A stretch of DNA of 64,000 nucleotides from Actinomadura spongiicola (lineage in GTDB: Bacteria; Actinomycetota; Actinomycetes; Streptosporangiales; Streptosporangiaceae): positions 348,006 through 412,005 of the forward strand of contig NZ_QVNQ01000008.1 in assembly GCF_003432485.1 (NCBI RefSeq), in the 5' to 3' direction. The position numbers were made by a program, and so were the translations under genes. The number at the start of each line of letters is the position of its first letter. The stretch's first letter is position 1. The notes below the pieces were generated by a model that worked only from the letters and a program-made list of their open reading frames with translations, was not told the DNA's origin and ran no database searches. This document shows, one piece after another, positions 9,335 to 18,326 of the stretch.

Positions 9335-9748
9335 CGGGCGCCTCATAGCAGAGGTGGGCGGCGAACCGCCAGTGGCGGGGATGGCAGCCATTGGCCATGA
9401 CTCGGACCGAAACTGATTCGTATCTGAATAAGCAAGGTCAACCTCCGTGTTAGTGACGCATCAAGCGGACAAATCCGCTCAATTATCGACATTTAGCGGC
9501 GCGAGTAGTCACTCCCCGCACAGGGACCTCAGGCGCTCCAGGCGCGTCAGTAAGACTTCTATACCGGCACAGTGCATGCTGGGAGGGAATAGCGTCTGGC
9601 GATCGACGGCGGTCCGTGGTTACCGTGTCCTCGTTCGTCAGAAGCAATTCCTGATCATTCCAATCTTTGATCAATAAGCCGGGCAGCACTGCCGGCCGGG
9701 GTACGGGAACGGCGGCGGCAGGCGGCCCGGGAAGAGAGCGAAAAACCC
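9335..9748. other. 414-bp gene-free region upstream of the lanthipeptide cluster
   Basis: I see no convincing gene. Just after the ROK stop is a GGCGG/CCGCC hairpin near 9357-9369 that could terminate it. Further right come a small AGCGGA/TCCGCT hairpin near 9463-9478 and an unusually AT-rich stretch near 9640-9680 with two TGATCA palindromes. The AT-rich stretch probably holds the promoter of the lan operon. No cluster-specific regulator gene is present. Confidence 0.5.
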
Positions 9749-12544
9749 ATGGCGGATTTCAATATCAGCGTCTTCGGTGGAGCCGCGGCGGCGGAGTCCG
9801 GGGACACCCGGCTCCTCGACGTCCTCGACCGGGCGCTCGCCGCCGGGTCCGGGCCGGCGCGCTGGACGACCGTCCGCAGCGCCATGTGGTGTCACGTCAC
9901 ACCCAACGGCGGCCACTGTCCGGCACAGGGATGGAAGCTCCACGTGTCGGCCACGCCCGCGTCCGCGGAGGACGTCCTCGCCCGCTCGCTCGAGGTGTTG
10001 CTGGCCGCCGACTCGACGTTCAAGTTCGCCGCCACCCACGATCATGTCGCCGCGCTCAACGCGCGCAACACCTCCCGCGGCCATTCCGGAAAATTCCTGA
10101 CGGTCTATCCGGTGAGCGACGACGAGGCCGTCCGGCTCGCCGCGGAACTGGACGCCGCGACGACCGGATTGCCCGGTCCGCGCATTTTGTCCGATCGTCC
10201 TTACGCTCCCGGAAGTCTGGTTCATTATCGTTACGGCGCGTTCGTCGAAGAACGCCGGATCACCAATGACGGCTTCTACGCCTGGATGATCCTCGACCCG
10301 GACGGCAATCCGGTCGAGGACAAGCGCGTCGGCAAGTACACGCCGCCGCCCTGGGCGGTCTGTCCATTTCCCGATCATGGAAAGAACGGCGGCGCGAACG
10401 GGGGCGGCAACGGCGGTGACGGGCGGAACGAGGTTCTGATCGGCACGCGTTTCGCGGTCCGGGAGGCGATCCGCCACACCAACAAGGGCGGCGTGTACCG
10501 CGCCACCGACACCACCGACGGCCGGCCGATCGTGATCAAGGAGGCGCGGCCCCATGTGGCCGCCGACGAGCAGGGCAGGGACACCCGTGACCGGCTCCGC
10601 GCCGAGGCCCGCGCGCTGGAGGCGATCGAGCACCTGGGCATCGCGCCCCGCCCGGTCACCCTGTTCACCCAGAGCGGCCACCTGTTCCTGGCCGAGGAGA
10701 TGATCCCGGGGACGTCGCTGCGGCAGTGGACGGCGGACGTCATCGGCGAGCTCGGCTGGGGCCCGCACCTGGCCAGGGCGCTGGAGATGGCCGGGCGGCT
10801 GACCGAGCTGATGGGCAAGGCGCACGACGCCGGAGTCGTCCTGCGCGACTTCAACCCGAACAACATCATGGTCCGTCCGGACGGTGTGCCCGTCCTGATC
10901 GACCTGGAGCTGGCGGTGACCCCCGACGCCACCGACCCGGGGCCGCTGCGGTCGGGCACCCTCGGCTACTCGGCGCCCGAGCAGATGGACGGCGCGCGGC
11001 CCGACCCCGCCGCCGACCGCTTCGCCCTCGGCGCGACGCTCTGCCATCTGATCAGCGGGGCGCCGCCGTTCCTGCTGGACGAGCGCCCCGAGCCCCGGCC
11101 CGTCACCGAGCGGTTGTCGGAATGGCTCACCGCCCGCATCCGGGACCTGGACCACCCGGCCGACCTCCCGGCGCTGGTGCTGGGACTGATGGCCGACGAC
11201 CCCGCCGACCGGTGGAGCCTGGAACGGGCACGGACGGCGCTGTCCCGGCTGACCTTCCCCACCCCGACCGGCGGCGCCGACGACGCCGACGACGCGTCGA
11301 CGGAAAGCGTCCCGCACAAGGTGCGGGAGCTGTGCGACGAGGCGATCGGCGGGATCGTCGAGCACCTGCTCACCACCATGACCCCCGACAACCCGCAGAC
11401 CCTCTGGCCCGCCTCCTGCGTCCACGGGGCGCCCGACCCGTGCAGCCTCCAGCACGGCGCCGCGGGAGTCCTGGGCGCCCTGGTCCGATGTCACGAGCTC
11501 ACCACCGATCCGCGCCTGCCGGAGACGATCGCGCGGGCCGCCCGGTGGATCCTGGCGCGGCTGGACGGCGGCACGAACCGTAAGGCCGGGCTGTACTTCG
11601 GCTCGGCCGGGGCCGTGTGGGCGGTCCTCGACGCGGGCCTGGCGCTGGACGACCGCGAACTCGTCGACGGAGCGCTGGCGGTGGCCGACCGGTTCCCGGC
11701 CTCGCTTCCCGGTCCCGACATCACGCACGGGACGTCCGGTCTCGGCCTGACCGCCCTGCACCTGTGGGCGCGCACCGGCCACGAACGGTACGGCGAGCGT
11801 GCCGTCGCGGCCGCCGACGCGCTGGTCGCGAGCGTCGAGAAGGTGTCCGGCAAGCTCTCCTGGAGCACCCCGGCGCAGCACGAGTCCAAGCTCGCCGGGC
11901 GGCGGTACCACGGGTTCGCGCACGGCGTCGCCGGGGTCGGCCAGTTCCTCACCGCCTGCGCGCGGGTGACCGGCGGCGACGACTACCGGGCGCTGGCCGT
12001 CGCCGTCGCGGAGAACCTTCTGGAAGAGGCGACCGGCACCGACCGGTCGGCGAGTTGGGGGGCGGGCCCGGGCGACGCGCCCACGGCGCCGTACTGGTGC
12101 CACGGCGCCGCGGGGATCGGCGGATTCCTCCTGCGGCTCGGCGCCCTTACGGGCGACGCGCGCTTCGTCCGGGCCGCGGAACGGTCCGCCCGGGCCGTGG
12201 TGGAGAACCGGTGGCGGGCGCCCCTGGGGCAGTGCCACGGGCTGGCGGGCAACGGCGACTTCCTGCTCGACATGGCCGCGCAGACCGGCGACGACCACCA
12301 CACCGACGCGGCCTGGCGGTTCGCCGAGATCCTCCTGTCCGCGCGGGCGCACCGCGACGAGACGGTCGTGTTCCCCGACGAGTTCGGGCAGGTCTCGGTG
12401 ACCTGGGGCGACGGTCTCAGCGGCGTCCTGGCCTTCCTGCTCCGGCTGCGGCACGGCGCGTCCCGGCTGTGGACCGCCGATCCCGTGGACGCGTCGGCCA
12501 CCGTTCCGGTGGCCGCGCCGATCGGTTCGGGACAGGCCTCATGA
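9749..12544 (+). CDS. lanL: class IV lanthipeptide synthetase (LanL)
   Basis: 931 residues. It phosphorylates Ser/Thr of the precursor, eliminates phosphate and cyclises Cys onto the dehydro residues. Order: N-terminal lyase-like domain (~1-215, including GWKLHVSATP), a Gly/Asn-rich linker, a kinase domain (~230-500; VIKEA Lys, catalytic Asp367 in RDFNPNNI, metal-binding Asp385), and a LanC cyclase domain (~520-920). Zinc ligands Cys784 (YWCHG), Cys829 and His830 (QCHG) are present. Their presence separates class IV LanL from class III LanKC, which lacks them. Its stop overlaps the S9 peptidase start as ATGA. Confidence 0.93.
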   Translation: MADFNISVFGGAAAAESGDTRLLDVLDRALAAGSGPARWTTVRSAMWCHVTPNGGHCPAQGWKLHVSATPASAEDVLARSLEVLLAADSTFKFAATHDHVAALNARNTSRGHSGKFLTVYPVSDDEAVRLAAELDAATTGLPGPRILSDRPYAPGSLVHYRYGAFVEERRITNDGFYAWMILDPDGNPVEDKRVGKYTPPPWAVCPFPDHGKNGGANGGGNGGDGRNEVLIGTRFAVREAIRHTNKGGVYRATDTTDGRPIVIKEARPHVAADEQGRDTRDRLRAEARALEAIEHLGIAPRPVTLFTQSGHLFLAEEMIPGTSLRQWTADVIGELGWGPHLARALEMAGRLTELMGKAHDAGVVLRDFNPNNIMVRPDGVPVLIDLELAVTPDATDPGPLRSGTLGYSAPEQMDGARPDPAADRFALGATLCHLISGAPPFLLDERPEPRPVTERLSEWLTARIRDLDHPADLPALVLGLMADDPADRWSLERARTALSRLTFPTPTGGADDADDASTESVPHKVRELCDEAIGGIVEHLLTTMTPDNPQTLWPASCVHGAPDPCSLQHGAAGVLGALVRCHELTTDPRLPETIARAARWILARLDGGTNRKAGLYFGSAGAVWAVLDAGLALDDRELVDGALAVADRFPASLPGPDITHGTSGLGLTALHLWARTGHERYGERAVAAADALVASVEKVSGKLSWSTPAQHESKLAGRRYHGFAHGVAGVGQFLTACARVTGGDDYRALAVAVAENLLEEATGTDRSASWGAGPGDAPTAPYWCHGAAGIGGFLLRLGALTGDARFVRAAERSARAVVENRWRAPLGQCHGLAGNGDFLLDMAAQTGDDHHTDAAWRFAEILLSARAHRDETVVFPDEFGQVSVTWGDGLSGVLAFLLRLRHGASRLWTADPVDASATVPVAAPIGSGQAS

Positions 12545-14457
12545 CCGCCGTCATCACGCCGCTCAAAGCGACGGAACCGCCGCCCATTCCGACCCGGTTC
12601 GGGTTCGCCTTCTCCGGTGACGGCCGCTGGGCCGCCTGTCTGAGCGCCGTCGAGGAGGACGTCACGGTCGAACGGTGGGACCTCGCTCCCGCGGTGCCGA
12701 CCCGGCGCGTCCTGAACTCCGCCGACCCCGGGACGCCCGTCGACCGCCGCTGCGGCGCGCTGCCGCTCGACGACGGCCGTGTCCTGCTCGTGCGGGCCTC
12801 GACCGGCGACCACGGGGAGCCCGCCGGGCACGGGACGGTGCTCGCCGCGGAACCGGCCGACACCGGTCTGCGCGTCACCCGTTCATGGCACGTTCCGTCG
12901 ATGCTGACCGGGTTCCTCGTGGCGGGCCCGGAGCGGATCGTCCTGCTGGTGGCCGTGGAGGGCGACGGGCACTCCCGGATCTGGCGGCTCACCGAAGCGT
13001 CGCCGCGCCCGGAGCCGGTCCTGCGGATCCCCGGCGTGCTGGCGGGCGGCATCTGGATGGACGGCGGACGCTCCCTCGCCTTCGACCACACCGAGGTCGG
13101 GCGCCGCACGAACGGCATCCTCGTCGACCTCGCCGAACGGTCCTGGCGGCGCGTCTGGTCGGTGTCGGAGACCACGACCGACCGGATCGTCGCCTACAGC
13201 ACCCGGACGGGCGCCCTCGCGGTCACGACCACCGCGCCGGGCGTCCAGCAGCCGGGCGCGGAGCAGATCGGCCTGCGGCTCCCCGGCGACGGGACCGTGC
13301 GGTTCCCCGAGACCCTCAACCGGTCGACCCGCCCCCGGACACCGTTGACCTTCGACGCGGGCGGCCACGGCCTGCTCGTCCGGGAGATCCACGGCGCCAC
13401 CGCGCGGCTCGCCGTGTACGACCCGGCGCGGGACCTTCTCACGCCTGTCCAGGCCCCGCCGGGGATGCTGTGGCCGCCCGTCCACTGGGCGGACGACGGC
13501 CGGATCCACCTGCGGTTCGCGGCACCGAACCGGCCGCCGACACTGGCGACCCTGGCGACGGTGGCCGAGCCCGGCTCACCGGCTCCGGACGTCCGGTACG
13601 CCAGCGGGCATCGGAGCGAGCCCGGCCGCTGGGAGGACGCCGAGCTGGTGGAGCTGCCGGGTCCGGCGGGCCCCATCGAGACGATCGTCTACGGCGGCGC
13701 GGACTGGCGTCTGTGCCCTCGCCTGGTGCTGGCCCTGCACGGCGGTCCGCTCGCGGCGTGGCGGTTCGAGTTCGAGCCGCTGTTCCAGCACCTCGCGGCG
13801 GCGGGCATCGCCGTGGCCGCGCCCAACTACCGCGGCAGCACCGGTTACGGGGACGGGCATCTGCGCCCGGTCATCGGCGACTGGGGCGGCCCCGACCTGG
13901 ACGACGTCGTCCACCTGGCCCGCGCGGTCGCGGCCGAACGCGACCGTGCCGGGCTGCCCCGGCCGACGGTGCTCGGCGGCAGTTACGGCGCGTTCCTCGC
14001 GCTGCTGGCGGCGTGCCGGGAACCGGAGCTGTGGTCGGGATGCGTCGCGCTGGCGCCCTTCACGTCGGCGTCCGCCCTGCACGGCGCCGTCCCGCGGCAT
14101 GTCGGGGAGCGCGTGTCCCGGCTGAGCCGCTGCGACGCGCCCGGCGGGCGGGAGTCCGGACGCGACGTCCTTCACGAGTGCGCGGCGCTCACCGCGCCGC
14201 TGCTGCTCGTGCACGGCTCCCGGGACGAGGTCGTCCCGGTGGGCCAGTCCAGGGCGCTGAAGCGGCGCCTCATCGAACTCGGCAGGACAGAGGGAGTCGA
14301 CTTCGACTACCTGGAGGTGGACGACGACCATCACGGCGTCGTCCAGGTGTGGCCTCCCGTCCTGCGCAAAGCCGTGGTCCGTTTCTGTCTCACCCGGAAT
14401 GGACCGCAGCCCACGACCAGGAAAGGAGGTGACAAACATGAACGCTTTCGACGGTGA
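12541..14457 (+). CDS. S9-family (prolyl oligopeptidase-like) peptidase in lanthipeptide cluster
   Basis: 638 residues; ATG overlaps the lanL stop (ATGA). The N-terminal ~400 residues look like the irregular beta-propeller of S9 peptidases. The C-terminal alpha/beta-hydrolase domain has nucleophile Ser481 (GGSYGAF), Asp562 (HGSRDEV) and His598 (DDHHG). No signal peptide is seen, so it is probably cytoplasmic. By analogy with FlaP/AplP-type peptidases of class III clusters it probably cleaves the leader; the precursor leader contains Pro16 and Pro20. The last 20 bp overlap lanA, including its ribosome site. Confidence 0.88.
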   Translation: MTAVITPLKATEPPPIPTRFGFAFSGDGRWAACLSAVEEDVTVERWDLAPAVPTRRVLNSADPGTPVDRRCGALPLDDGRVLLVRASTGDHGEPAGHGTVLAAEPADTGLRVTRSWHVPSMLTGFLVAGPERIVLLVAVEGDGHSRIWRLTEASPRPEPVLRIPGVLAGGIWMDGGRSLAFDHTEVGRRTNGILVDLAERSWRRVWSVSETTTDRIVAYSTRTGALAVTTTAPGVQQPGAEQIGLRLPGDGTVRFPETLNRSTRPRTPLTFDAGGHGLLVREIHGATARLAVYDPARDLLTPVQAPPGMLWPPVHWADDGRIHLRFAAPNRPPTLATLATVAEPGSPAPDVRYASGHRSEPGRWEDAELVELPGPAGPIETIVYGGADWRLCPRLVLALHGGPLAAWRFEFEPLFQHLAAAGIAVAAPNYRGSTGYGDGHLRPVIGDWGGPDLDDVVHLARAVAAERDRAGLPRPTVLGGSYGAFLALLAACREPELWSGCVALAPFTSASALHGAVPRHVGERVSRLSRCDAPGGRESGRDVLHECAALTAPLLLVHGSRDEVVPVGQSRALKRRLIELGRTEGVDFDYLEVDDDHHGVVQVWPPVLRKAVVRFCLTRNGPQPTTRKGGDKHERFRR

Positions 14458-14593
14458 CATCGTGGCCGCTCTCCAGGAGCTGCCCGAGACCGACCCGGTC
14501 GAGATCGACGGGATCCAGCTGGGTGGCACGTGCGAGTGCATCGGCCTGCTCACGCTGCTGAACACCATCTGCATCGGCATCTCCTGCGCGTGA
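14438..14593 (+). CDS. lanA: class IV lanthipeptide precursor peptide (LanA)
   Basis: 51 residues, preceded by a near-perfect ribosome site (AAAGGAGGTGA, 14422-14432). The leader is acidic and contains LQELPETDP. A Gly29-Gly30 pair precedes a 21-residue core (31-51) with Thr31, Cys32, Cys34, Thr39, Thr43, Cys45, Ser49 and Cys50. From memory, core and leader closely match the venezuelin/streptocollin group made by LanL enzymes. The four Cys and four Ser/Thr could form up to four rings. Its start lies inside the end of the peptidase gene. Confidence 0.93.
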   Translation: MNAFDGDIVAALQELPETDPVEIDGIQLGGTCECIGLLTLLNTICIGISCA

Positions 14594-14647
14594 TGCCGTG
14601 CGACCCATGCGGACCTAGGAACCCCTGAACGTTCCGGCCGCAGAACC

Positions 14648-14683
14648 CCGGTCACGGACCGGCGCAAGCCGGTCCGTGACCGG
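14648..14683. terminator. strong hairpin between lanA and the transporter genes
   Basis: Perfect 15-bp stem (CCGGTCACGGACCGG and its complement) with the 6-nt loop CGCAAG, not followed by a T-run. It sits 55 nt after the lanA stop and 40 nt before lanT1. Such hairpins often stabilise or partly terminate a precursor transcript, so lanA exceeds the downstream transporters; the effect here is inferred. Confidence 0.7.
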
Positions 14684-14723
14684 ACCCATGTCATCGACTG
14701 TAGTTGATTCCTGCTGAAAGCGG

Positions 14724-16547
14724 ATGGAGCGGACAAGGGTGGCCCGGACTTCGACGCGCTCCACCCCGCCCGCCGAGCCCCCGGACACCCCCGAGCCCGC
14801 GGGCGCCGCCGTCCCCTTCGGATCGCCGGGCGCCACCGCCGCGTTGCGCGCCGCGGGCCGCCGCCGGCTGTGGGAGGCGGTGCGCCACATCCGGCTGAAG
14901 GTGACCCTGCTGGCCGCCCTCACCGCGACCCGTGTCGGCGCGACGCTGCTCGTCCCGGTCATGCTCGCCTCGGCGATCGACGCGGTCCGGGCCGACGCGG
15001 GCGTCGGCGCGGCCGCGGCACGGCTGGCGGTCGTCCTCGCCGTGGCCACGCTGGCCGACACGTTGGAGGACGTGCTCGGCTCCTACTGCGGCAGCGACAT
15101 CACCGCCTGGCTGCGGCACCGGCTGGTCGACCGGGTGCTGACCCTCGGCGCGCAGGGCCAGCGGCGGTTCCCCACCGGGGACGTGCTGGCCCGGCTGACC
15201 GAGAGCGCCTCCGCCCCGGCGGCCTTTCCCGTCCTGCTGCTGTCGGCGGCGGCGGCGCTGCTCACCGCCGTGGGCGCGGTGACCGCGCTGGCCCTGATCG
15301 ACTGGTGGCTCGCCGTCGTGTTCGCGTTGGGCGTGCCGCCGGTCGTCGTGGCGTTGCGGGTCTTCGTCGTCAAGGCCACCGAGCCGTTCGCGCGTTACCA
15401 GCGGTGCCAGGCGGCGATCGTGACGCGGCTGCTCGACGCCCGCCAGGGCATCCGGACGATCCGGGCGAGCGGCACCGCGGGCACCGAGGTCCACCGCATC
15501 CTGGGGCCGCTGCCCGAGCTGCGCCGGGCGGGCCTGGAGACGTGGCGGGTCCAGGGCCGGGTGAGCCGCCGGCTGGCGATGCTCGCGCCGCTCGTGCAGG
15601 TCATCGTGATCGGTGTCGCGGGGCTGCGCCTGGCCACCGGCGACATCACCACCGGTCAGCTCGTGGCGAGCGCGTCGTACGTGGCGATGGCCGTCGCGTC
15701 GGCGTCCCTGTTCGACACCGTCGTGGCGCTGCTCAACTGCCAGGTCGGCGCCGGGCGCGTCGACGAGATCCTCACGACCGCCCCGGCGGTCCGGCCTCCC
15801 GAACGGCCGGTGCGGCTGCCGGACGGCCCCGGACGGCTCGTCCTCCGCGGGGTCACCGTCCACGCCGGGGGGCGCGCCGTCCTGGACGGTCTCGACCTGG
15901 ACGTGCCGCCCGGCGCGGCCGTCGCGGTCGCCGGGGCCTCCGGGTCGGGCAAGACCGTGCTGGTGTCGACGATCGGGCGGCTGATCGACCCCGACGAGGG
16001 CGCCGTGGAGATCGACGGCGTTCCCGTCGCCGCGGTGCCGCTTCCGGCGCTGCGCCGCGCCGTCGCCTACGCCTTCGAACGTCCCGCGCTGCTCGGAGCC
16101 ACCGTGCACGACACGATCGCCTACGCCCGTCCGGACGCGACGCGCGCCGAGGTGCGCCGCGCCGCCGACATCGCCGCCGCCGACGCCTTCGTCCGGGCGC
16201 TGCCGAACGGATACGACACCCTTCTCGCCGACGCCCCGATGTCCGGCGGTGAGCTGCAACGCCTCGGGCTGGCCCGCGCCGCGCTCACCGACGCGCGGAT
16301 CGTCGTGCTCGACGACGCCACCAGCAGCCTCGACACCGCCACGGAGGCGAAGGTGACGCGGGCGCTGCGCAGGATCCTGGCCGGCCGCACGAGCCTGGTG
16401 GTGGCCCGCCGTCCCGCGACGGCCGCCCGCGCCGACCTCGTCGCCTGGCTCGACGGGGGCCGGGTGCGGGCCCTGGCCCCGCACGCGGAGCTGTGGCACG
16501 ACCCCGACTATCGGGCCGTGTTCGGCTCGGGTCCGGCGGCCTCATGA
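14724..16547 (+). CDS. lanT1: ABC exporter half-transporter, degenerate NBD (lanthipeptide export)
   Basis: 607 residues: an N-terminal ABC transmembrane domain with about six helices (~60-350), then an ATPase domain. Walker A is GASGSGKT (Lys410) and the signature MSGGELQR is intact. The catalytic Glu after Walker B is Asp531 (VVLDDATSSLD) and the H-loop His is replaced by Arg562 (VARRPAT). This is the pattern of the degenerate partner in heterodimeric exporters. There is no C39 peptidase domain. The stop overlaps lanT2 (ATGA), so the two are made together, presumably as one exporter for the processed peptide. Confidence 0.9.
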   Translation: MERTRVARTSTRSTPPAEPPDTPEPAGAAVPFGSPGATAALRAAGRRRLWEAVRHIRLKVTLLAALTATRVGATLLVPVMLASAIDAVRADAGVGAAAARLAVVLAVATLADTLEDVLGSYCGSDITAWLRHRLVDRVLTLGAQGQRRFPTGDVLARLTESASAPAAFPVLLLSAAAALLTAVGAVTALALIDWWLAVVFALGVPPVVVALRVFVVKATEPFARYQRCQAAIVTRLLDARQGIRTIRASGTAGTEVHRILGPLPELRRAGLETWRVQGRVSRRLAMLAPLVQVIVIGVAGLRLATGDITTGQLVASASYVAMAVASASLFDTVVALLNCQVGAGRVDEILTTAPAVRPPERPVRLPDGPGRLVLRGVTVHAGGRAVLDGLDLDVPPGAAVAVAGASGSGKTVLVSTIGRLIDPDEGAVEIDGVPVAAVPLPALRRAVAYAFERPALLGATVHDTIAYARPDATRAEVRRAADIAAADAFVRALPNGYDTLLADAPMSGGELQRLGLARAALTDARIVVLDDATSSLDTATEAKVTRALRRILAGRTSLVVARRPATAARADLVAWLDGGRVRALAPHAELWHDPDYRAVFGSGPAAS

Positions 16548-18262
16548 TCGCCGCGCCGCCCGCCGTCCGGCTGCTGCGCCGCCACCTGCGCGGGCGGGGG
16601 TCCGCGCTGCGCCGCCTCGCCGCCTGGTCGGCGCTGGAGTCGCTGCCCGCGCTCGCGTCCGGGCTGCTGCTGGCGCGGGCCATCGACCACGGGTTCCTCG
16701 CCGACCGGCCGCTCACCGGCCTGGCGTGGCTGGGCGCCCTCGCGGTCCTGTACGTCGCCGGGGCGGTGGGCACCGGCCGGATCTACCCGTGGCTCGCCGC
16801 GACCGTCGAGCCGATGCGCGACTCGCTCGTCCGGGAGGTCGTCACCGCCGCCCTGCACCGGATCTCCGACCGGTCGCCGGACGCGGCGGGCGCGGGCGCG
16901 TCCCAGGTGACCGAGCAGGCCGAGGCCGTCCGGGCGCTGCTGGGGACGGCGCTGCGCAACGTCCGGCAACTGTTGTCGGCGGGCGTCGCCGCGCTGGTCG
17001 GCCTGACGGTGCTCTCTCCTCCGCTGGCCCTGGTCGCCTGTGGGTCGGTGGGCCTGGCTCTGACGGTGTTCGCCGCGTTCCTCGGAATGCAGGTGCGGCG
17101 TTACCGGGCCGTCGTCCGGGAGGCGGAGCGCATCGGCGAGACCGCCGCCGTGATCGTGCACGGCGTCCGGGACGTCGCCGCCTGCGCCGCCGAGGACCGC
17201 GCGGCCCGCACGGTCGGGGAAGCCGTCGACGCCCAGGCGGGGGCGCTGCGCGCCTACGCCCGCACCCGCCTGGTCCGGTTGCCGGTGCTGGGCCTGGGCG
17301 TGCATCTGCCGCTGCTCGCGCTCCTCGCCCTGTCGCCCTATCTGACCGCGCGGCACGGCCTCACCACCGGGGAGGTCGCGGGTGGGGCGGTCTACCTCGT
17401 GACGGGCCTCCAGCCGGGCATCATCGTCCTCGTCGACACCGGCGGAACCCTGCTGCTCAGTCTCGCGGTGATGCTCGGCCGGCTCGCCGAGGTGTGCGCC
17501 GTCCCGGCCCCGCCGCCGGTCGCCGCGCCGGCCGCCGCCCCGGGTTCGTTCGACGTCGAGACCGACCACCTCACGTTCGCCTACGCCCCGGGCGCCGAAC
17601 CGGTTCTCACGGACGTGTCCCTGTACATCCCGGAAGGCACCCATCTGGCCGTCGTCGGTCCGAGCGGCACCGGGAAGTCGACGCTCGCGAACCTGCTCAC
17701 CGGCCTGCTCCGCCCGCAGAAGGGCACCGTCACGCTCGGCGGGGTTCCGGTGCCCGATCTCGATCCGGCGTGGCTGCGGTCGGCCGTCACCCTCGTCCCG
17801 CAGGAGAGTTACGTCTTCGCCGGGACGCTGCGCGACAACCTCGTCTACCTGTGCCCCCGGGCCACCGCCGAGCAGCTCGACCGCGCCGTGGAGGCCGTCG
17901 GGCTGGCCGAGACCGTCGACCGTCTCGGCGGGCACGACGCCGAGATCCCACCCGGCGGCGGCACCCTCTCCCACGGCGAACGTCAACTCGTCACGCTGGC
18001 GCGCGCCTACCTGTCCCCCGCCCCGATCACCATCCTGGACGAGGCCACCAGCCATCTCGATCCGGCCGCGGAGGCGCGCGCCGAACAGGCCCTCGCCGAC
18101 CGTGGCGGCACCTTGGTCGTCATCGCGCACCGGATCAGCTCCGCCGAACGCGCCGACCTCATCCTGCTCCTCGACGGCCCCACCCCCGTCATCGGCTCGC
18201 ACGACGCCCTGATGCGGCACAGTTCCCTCTACGCCGAACTGGTCGGCCACTGGCACACCTGA
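16544..18262 (+). CDS. lanT2: ABC exporter half-transporter, catalytically intact NBD
   Basis: 572 residues, ATG inside the lanT1 stop. Membrane domain at ~20-320, ATPase domain at ~340-570. Walker A GPSGTGKST (Lys378), Walker B ending ILDEATSHLD (Glu500) and H-loop His529 (VIAHRISS) are canonical. The signature is LSHGE (475-479) instead of LSGGQ. In a dimer with LanT1 the two altered half-sites face each other, so one normal and one inactive ATP site are predicted. Last gene of the lan operon, followed by a perfect hairpin. Confidence 0.9.
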   Translation: MIAAPPAVRLLRRHLRGRGSALRRLAAWSALESLPALASGLLLARAIDHGFLADRPLTGLAWLGALAVLYVAGAVGTGRIYPWLAATVEPMRDSLVREVVTAALHRISDRSPDAAGAGASQVTEQAEAVRALLGTALRNVRQLLSAGVAALVGLTVLSPPLALVACGSVGLALTVFAAFLGMQVRRYRAVVREAERIGETAAVIVHGVRDVAACAAEDRAARTVGEAVDAQAGALRAYARTRLVRLPVLGLGVHLPLLALLALSPYLTARHGLTTGEVAGGAVYLVTGLQPGIIVLVDTGGTLLLSLAVMLGRLAEVCAVPAPPPVAAPAAAPGSFDVETDHLTFAYAPGAEPVLTDVSLYIPEGTHLAVVGPSGTGKSTLANLLTGLLRPQKGTVTLGGVPVPDLDPAWLRSAVTLVPQESYVFAGTLRDNLVYLCPRATAEQLDRAVEAVGLAETVDRLGGHDAEIPPGGGTLSHGERQLVTLARAYLSPAPITILDEATSHLDPAAEARAEQALADRGGTLVVIAHRISSAERADLILLLDGPTPVIGSHDALMRHSSLYAELVGHWHT

Positions 18263-18270
18263 GAGCGCCC

Positions 18271-18314
18271 CTCGGGCGGGTAGGACGATCTTGCGATCGT
18301 CCTACCCGCCCGAG
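18271..18314. terminator. bidirectional hairpin terminator
   Basis: Perfect 20-bp inverted repeat with a 4-nt loop (TTGC, 18291-18294), between the lan operon end (+) and the convergent secreted-protein gene (-). No T-run on either side, as is common in high-GC actinomycetes. Confidence 0.85.
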
Positions 18315-18326
18315 CGGATCACACCG

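Noticed and set aside
9671..12454. 927-codon minus-strand frame opposite lanL
   Set aside because: Antisense shadow; the forward frame has complete LanL domains and catalytic residues.
9749..12544. Class III (LanKC) synthetase
   Set aside because: All three LanC zinc ligands are present and the precursor is venezuelin-like, so class IV fits better.
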